DNA from: Acanthochlamys bracteata
Taxonomy: Eukaryota > Streptophyta > Magnoliopsida > Pandanales > Velloziaceae
Length of the DNA stretch: 64,000 bases
Assembly: GCA_019914995.1 (NCBI GenBank)
Contig: CM034144.1
Span: 6,355,489 to 6,419,488, forward strand
Direction: 5' to 3'
The notes under the pieces are model-generated. The model saw nothing but the letters and a program-made list of their open reading frames with translations. It did no database searches and was not told where the DNA came from. Below, piece by piece: positions 58,356 through 64,000 of the stretch. The number at the start of each line of letters is the position of its first letter. Positions within the stretch are counted from its first letter, which is position 1. The translations under genes and the position numbers were made by a program.

Positions 58356-61300
58356 CTAGAACCTAAACTTCACAACAAAGATTTCTCATATTCTATTGAA
58401 GTCTGAATCTAATATGTAAAAATAAACTATCTAAATCCCAAAAGCAGATTTTTTTATTGGGCCTTTAGCGGACTTTAAACAAATAAACAAATTTGCCGTC
58501 GGCAAATTAGCCCGTCATCATAGGAGTGGTCAATATTATGCCACGTTACATGTAAGAACCCGATGTGTTCCATAAACTGCTAAAGAATTTGTCGCGTAAA
58601 TGTAGGTCCCACTGGAATGTTGACCCATTTACTGACCACAAACGCGACCACAAATCCATCTGATTTTAAAATAAAACTTTTCAAAAACGAAAAATATTTT
58701 TTTTAAATATAAAAAATATTTTTTGATTAAAAATTTAAAATAAAAATATACTACTTAAATTCTTAATTTTTTAAATATATATAAAATATATTAAAAATTT
58801 AAAAATTATTTTGAAAAAAGTTTTACCAAACGCTTCTGATCTCAATCTTGGTAGTTGTTTATCAATTCATCAAACTCATTTTATGCCGGTTCTTCAATTT
58901 TAACAATTCATCAAGCTTTTTTTTAAACCACGCTTGTATTTTGCTCAAGACTTCAAGCATGAGTGATGAAATTGAACTGATTTAGGAGATAATTGGAAGT
59001 ATTTACAAAATAATTCTTTTATATAACAAAGAATATTTTTATTTTATAATTCTTTTATTACACAATTAAGCAATAACAATTTTATAACATAAATTTTTAT
59101 TATAATTTTAATTTTTAAATAAAATTTATAAAGTATTATAAAAATTTATTTAAGATAAAATAAATAATTGAAAAATATTTTATAAATAATGCCAAACGAA
59201 ATTTTATACCAAACCAAAAAGAAGGGGAACAGTTTGTTGTGCATTGACCAACATCAAATGAAAATGTATGAAAAGAAAGATAAGAACTGCTCTGATTTCG
59301 TCTTGGGCACAAATAGAAGCAAAGAGAGAACAAAATTCTTCGGCTTTGAAATTTTAGGTGTGCGTTTCAAATTATTTATGAAATAAAATTTTTTAAAAAA
59401 ATATTTTTATTTTTAAAAAGATGAGTTTTATTTTTTAAAAAAATAATAAAAATATATAATAAAATTTTTTTTAAAGTTTTTTATATTTTTTAATTTTTTA
59501 AATAATTTTTTTATATTTATAAAATATATATTAAAAATGTAAAATTAAAAATTAAAAAATTATTTTTTTGAACGCAATGTCAAACGCCGTTTGAAAGTAT
59601 TCTTTTAAAAAAATCTAAATTAAAAAAATTTTAAATTGATTTTAGTAAACGAGCGTTATTATTTATTTAAATAAAAATTTTATGAAGTAAACTTTTTGTT
59701 TAAAATTTATAAAATATTATAAATATTTATTAAAAATTATATAATAAAAAATAAAAGTTTTTTTGCAAACGCCTCTTAATTAACTTCCATGGCTAGCAAG
59801 CCATTATTCCGTTGGTTTCCTCTACGCAACACCTTTCACAGTCCTTGCGGTTCGATTCATGAATACCTAAAAAGCAATTCTATAATATGGGCCGCAACTT
59901 TTTCGTCTCCAATTTGAACAAGCAATCATTTATATAAAGCGTATTTTATTTCCATCTCGGAAGTGATTCTTTTTTTTTTTTTTTTTTCAAAAAGTCACTT
60001 CCAAACTAATTTTTTATAAATTATTAAATATATTAAAATTAATTATTTATAAATTTTAATAAATAATAATTTAAATATAATTAAGTATACAATAATTATA
60101 AAATAAAATTTATATATCTAAATGAGCCTTCTAAATTTTTTATTTTAAGGAACTAGAAGATAATAGCATAGTTGGCAAATTCAAATCGGACCATCCAAGT
60201 TAACTTAAAATGATCGATTCGGACGCCAAATTAGTCCGAATTTATTAAAAAAATAAATATACAAATGACCTACATTGATCTAAATTGACTCGTTTGGATT
60301 TAAACTAATTCGAAATAATCCGCCAGTAGGGTCATCGTAGAATGATACATAAATTTACTCAATCCAGCTTAATCGAGCCGAATGCAATTTTGATACTTTG
60401 ATTACCTCGGTCATGCTTCCGACAACTTCTTTCTTTGTTGCTGCACGTCGCACTCCCTTTGCTGCCTCTTCATTCCCTCACTATATCTGTCGATCGATAT
60501 TACCGTAGTTTTTTTTACTGTAATTATATTCATCTTCTATTGATTGCCAGTAAACTGTCTCCTTCTACACGAAGCAATACTATTGAACTTCTACCGACGA
60601 ATTGATCACAGATATAGCAATAACTACCACAATAATTTAAAAATATTTCTAATATAAATTTAATCCAATATTTTAAAATTCGAGACAATACCGAATCGAA
60701 TCAATCGGAAGCCAACAAATTAATAGAAGAACAAGTACAAAATGTTTCCAAATTTAACGGAGAAAGGTTGAATCATATTAACAACTTTGATTTCCGTGAC
60801 ATATGAAAAGGAAAATTTATATGTAGTGATTGAATGAAGATGACAGAAAATCGATCACCACCATATCTTAATCGGTGCTACTTCGATTGTTTTGAAAATT
60901 GAAGGCAATTTATTGCTTTGAATTTTTGATATTGTAGAGTTAGAAAAATAGAGTTGAGATTAGAGATTACAAGATTAGTTATTATATAACGAAAATGAGA
61001 TATGAAACTGGCAGCAAAGAAAGAATCGAAGAACGCAAAAGCGTACGAGCTTTTTTTGGATATAAAAAAAAGACATCGAGCCACAGAAGAAGCATTGAAC
61101 ATCATGTCAGAGCTATGCGAAACATTGAATGAAATATGAATAGAGTATTAAATATCACATTTAATAAGTATGGAATAATTCAGAAATATAATCCTCACTA
61201 ACAAAAATTTAGTGAAAACAGAATCAAGCACTGAAGCTTAACTCAGCGGATCGATCCGCCGACCTATCGGGTCAAACCATGACCCGCCAATCTGGATAAC

Positions 61301-62360
61301 TTCAGGTCGATGTCCGGTCCATCTATGCATAATTGATGGTAAGTATTTCCAGTTTATTATTGGTTAGAGAAACCTGTTTGCTGAATTATCTGTTGTTCAG
61401 AGGTTGATTAGATATTGGGTGCACAGTTATCAATGGCCCACTTAGCTTGTTATTGGACAGCGGATAAAAAGTTTACATATTCGCTGCATGAGATTTTAAG
61501 ACTTGGCTCTTCAATAAAATAAAAAATAACAATATATTAGTCGAATTTTAAAATTTGATATTATAAGAAAACATTTGTAAGATAGGGCTTACAACTATTA
61601 CATTAGGTATAATTAGCTTTACTTATGGTACTACTTTTCATTTTTTAGAGTTAATATTTTTTAATAAACATTCTATAGTATTGTATAAAATTTTATTAAA
61701 AATTTGAATAGATGAATTATTTATCATAAAATTTTTTAATGTATATATTTTTAGATTAAAAAATTAAGTTCGTCTTTTTGAAAAATCTTTAAAATATATT
61801 TTATCTAAAAAATTTCTTGTTACAAGCACTTCCAAAACGTACTTTATATTTTTATGATGTATTTTTAATTTTATAATTTTACATTTTAAACAAATATTTA
61901 TAATATTTTATAAAATTTATTTAAAAATTATTATAGAAAAATTTTATCATAAAATATTATTATTATTTATTATTATTATTTTATTTTGAAGTAAAAAATA
62001 AAGTGTTTTTGAGATAAAATAAAAATATTTTTTATTATAGAAAGTATTTTTTATAATCAATTCTAAAAGTCCTCTAAGATCCCTTACCTTGTTAATGGTG
62101 CTAAAAACTAATTTTATTTTGAAATAATAAAAACTAATACTATATTTTGCGACTGATAGTACTCGTAATTCTAATTAGAGGCCATATCTTGCAAAATATA
62201 ATAACTATTTATTTTTCCCGAAATTAAAGTAAACTAATTAAAGAATTTCTTCTAATTTTAATAATTTAAGTTTCTAGTCAACCTTCTACGGCTATTAAAG
62301 CGGCTAACCACCGTTGGTTTTTTTTTCTCGTTCATTCGATTATTCATTCATTTACTTCTC
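58356..62360. other. intergenic, no gene seen
   Basis: Ordinary sequence at about 58,440-58,680, AT-rich repeats at about 59,360-59,575 and 59,585-59,770 (two adjacent MITE-like copies in the same family), and a block at about 60,170-60,410 with diffuse AAATTGAC/TCCGAATT units reminiscent of old hAT-type ends. The ORFs in this interval have no recognisable protein content. 61,600-62,070 is AT-rich repeat-like. Confidence 0.4.
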
Positions 62361-62361
62361 T

Positions 62362-62368
62362 TATTTAA
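62362..62368 (+). promoter_or_regulatory. TATA-like element of the ADP/ATP carrier gene
   Basis: TATTTAA lies about 30-40 bases upstream of a C-rich and GAAGAAGAA-containing leader that ends at a splice donor at 62,441. The position is suitable for a TATA box. Confidence 0.45.
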
Positions 62369-62441
62369 ACAACTCCCCACCCGCGATCTCTTCTCGTTTG
62401 TAGAGATCTGCGAAGAAGAAGAATTCTCCATTCCTCAAAAG

Positions 62442-63348
62442 GTGAAATATCTCTTTTCTCATATTTTTTGTTCAATCTTAGTTTGAACTTTGTTTTTTAT
62501 ACTAGTTGTTTGTAGATCTAAAAAGTTTTCGTTGTTTTTCTTTTCGGATTTTTTTGAAGGATTTTGTATTGTTTTTCTCGTGATTCAGCGTTTCATATTT
62601 GTTTTTTTTTCGAATTCTGGTATTTTTCTGTTTTTTAGGGATGTTGTTTTCTTATATCTTACGTATTGATCTGGTAAGAGATGGATCTGTTTCTACTCTG
62701 CGGATCAATGTGAGGTTCAGGTTTTTCTATTAGTTTTCATTCACAATTGTTGCTTGGCTGGTTAGATATGATCTGAATTCTAGTGATTGTTGATTGAGGG
62801 ATCTAAGTTATTATTCTTATGGATCATTGATCTTCAGGTTTATGTAATGTATAGTGTTGATTATGTCTAGATTATTATATTTAGAAGTTCTGAATTAGAA
62901 GTGGAACAAGTTTATCAAGTTAAACTATTGTACATGATGATCGGATCTGATTGGATCTTTAATTATTTTATGTTGAATTGCAGATTTGTTAAGTTATTAT
63001 CTTGTACAGTAATCCTGTTGAGGTTGTTGTCAAGTTTGTAGAATTAACGATCAGATTGTTTATTACCAAAAATAGGAATTTGCTATTGTACAACAATGAC
63101 ATAGGTCTGTTGTCTCTTTGTGTGCATATGAAGTTGTTAACTGAAATAAGATTACAATGGCCAGAAACTGCATTGGAACTCCCCTAGGATTTCTTGTTAG
63201 ACACTTCTTGATTTCACATAGCTTTCATATTGTATGATGAGTTTGTGATTGCTGATACATGAAATTAAGCATGATTTCCCTTGGATGAGTTATTGATGCT
63301 TCCAGTTGAAACTTCTCATGGGATTCACAAGGATTTTTGTGTTTGCAG
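62442..63348 (+). other. intron in the 5' leader of the ADP/ATP carrier gene
   Basis: The donor CAAAAG/GTGAAA at 62,441/62,442 and acceptor TTTGCAG/GTTTCA at 63,348/63,349 enclose a T-rich 907-bp intron. The downstream exon has 17 leader bases before the ATG at 63,366. T-rich first introns in plant leaders often raise expression. The splice call is inferred from sequence alone. Confidence 0.7.
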
Positions 63349-63365
63349 GTTTCATTGATTGAGAG

Positions 63366-63839
63366 ATGGCAGACCAGCCCAATTATCCCTCTGTCATTCA
63401 GAAAGTTGTAGGCCAGTTCCATGCTCGTAACCGCATTCACAGCTCCTCACTCTATGCCAGGCATTGTCAAGTTCAAAACTATGTCAATGGAGGGCTTCAA
63501 ACTCCTGTGATGCAATCATGCAAAGCCACCATGGATTTGCCTTCATTTTCATCTGTTTCACCTGTTTTTGCACATGCTCCCTCAGAGAAGGGGTTCAGCA
63601 GCTTTGCAATAGACTTCCTCATGGGTGGTGTTTCTGCTGCAGTTTCCAAAACTGCTGCTGCTCCAATTGAGCGTGTCAAGCTTTTGATTCAGAACCAAGA
63701 TGAAATGATTAAGAGCGGTCGTCTTGCAGAACCATACAAAGGAATTGGTGACTGCTTTTCAAGAACAATTAGAGAGGAAGGGATGGGTTCGTTGTGGAGA
63801 GGAAACACTGCAAATGTCATTCGTTATTTTCCAACCCAG
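63366..63839 (+). CDS. AAC: mitochondrial ADP/ATP carrier, first coding exon (gene runs off the window)
   Basis: The first 158 residues of a plant adenine nucleotide translocator. Residues 1-75 are the plant-specific N-terminal extension ([20 protein letters not shown], Ser-rich middle). Transmembrane helix 1 begins at [20 protein letters not shown], followed by the carrier signature PIERVK (100-105). Then come [20 protein letters not shown] (matrix loop), [14 protein letters not shown] and [17 protein letters not shown], all highly conserved in the family. The exon ends CCCAG/GTAATC in phase 0; the next exon (expected to begin ALNFAF) is beyond the window. The carrier exchanges ADP for ATP across the inner mitochondrial membrane. 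Intact as far as it is visible. Confidence 0.95.
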
Positions 63840-64000
63840 GTAATCTTCAGCATTATGATCATTTACTTAGAACTACAGTTTATCGTATCATTTATGGTAC
63901 CATGTGTTCTGTCCTTGAAATTAGTTACTATATCCTGAAAACTTTGTTTCTAATTGCCCTCGTGTGTACTCTGGTTTTCTTCAAATTGAATTGGCAGATT

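Noticed and set aside
63990-64000. Possible splice acceptor TTGGCAG at the window end
   Set aside because: The following bases (ATT) do not fit the expected next codons of the ADP/ATP carrier (Ala-Leu-Asn), so the true acceptor is probably just beyond the window.

Overview
This is a nuclear chromosome window from a flowering plant, almost certainly a eudicot. It is strongly AT-rich, its genes have short exons and GT-AG introns, and its products are plant-specific (AGC-VIII kinase, SAP zinc finger, WIP zinc finger, thylakoid lumen protein, plant-type ADP/ATP carrier). The intergenic space is filled with small AT-rich MITE-like repeats. I cannot name the species. I saw no operon, CRISPR array, prophage or gene cluster, and no new multi-gene system that I can support.

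Layout. 0-0.5 kb: 5' part of a UNICORN-like AGC kinase (minus). 3.2-3.6 kb: decayed 3' fragment of an AMT2-type ammonium transporter. 5.6-6.05 kb: stress-associated protein with an AN1 finger and no intact A20 finger (minus). 8.5-11.8 kb: LRR receptor-like pseudokinase resembling At5g06940 (minus, 2 exons). 12.3 kb: tRNA-Gly(UCC). 15.2-16.1 kb: single-exon plant protein that I do not recognise. 17.1-21.2 kb: NEK kinase of the NEK5 type (minus, 13 exons). 24.1-25.6 kb: core spliceosomal protein SmE (plus, 6 exons). 28.6-29.4 kb: mitochondrial haem chaperone CcmE (minus, 1 exon). 31.7-33.2 kb: thylakoid lumenal 19 kDa PsbP-like protein (plus, 2 exons). 33.8-35.8 kb: decayed augmin subunit 5 (AUG5) copy. 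37.6-38.8 kb: decayed zinc-binding protein copy. 47.6-49.7 kb: WIP-family C2H2 transcription factor (minus, 2 exons). 63.4 kb to the end: 5' part of a mitochondrial ADP/ATP carrier (plus), with an intron in its 5' leader near 62.4-63.3 kb. The gaps at 38.8-47.6 kb and 49.8-62.3 kb hold repeats and unrecognised DNA.

The genes are functionally unrelated housekeeping, regulatory and organellar genes. What links some of them is position. From memory, UCNL, NEK5 and WIP4 lie within a few genes of one another on Arabidopsis chromosome 3, and UCN, SAP2 and WIP5 lie close together on chromosome 1. The window therefore looks like an unduplicated version of an ancestral block that Arabidopsis keeps in two copies.

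The repeats include a pair of roughly 860-bp hAT-type elements in opposite orientation, one with a perfect 8-bp target duplication. There is a family of roughly 290-bp Tourist-like MITEs with TAA target duplications, and a very abundant AT-rich roughly 200-260-bp MITE-like family, two copies of which form a roughly 490-bp inverted repeat at 52.35-52.85 kb. Two remnants of a small LTR-type (TRIM-like) element are also present. Exon limits were assigned by eye from splice signals, reading frame and family similarity; no alignment program was run.
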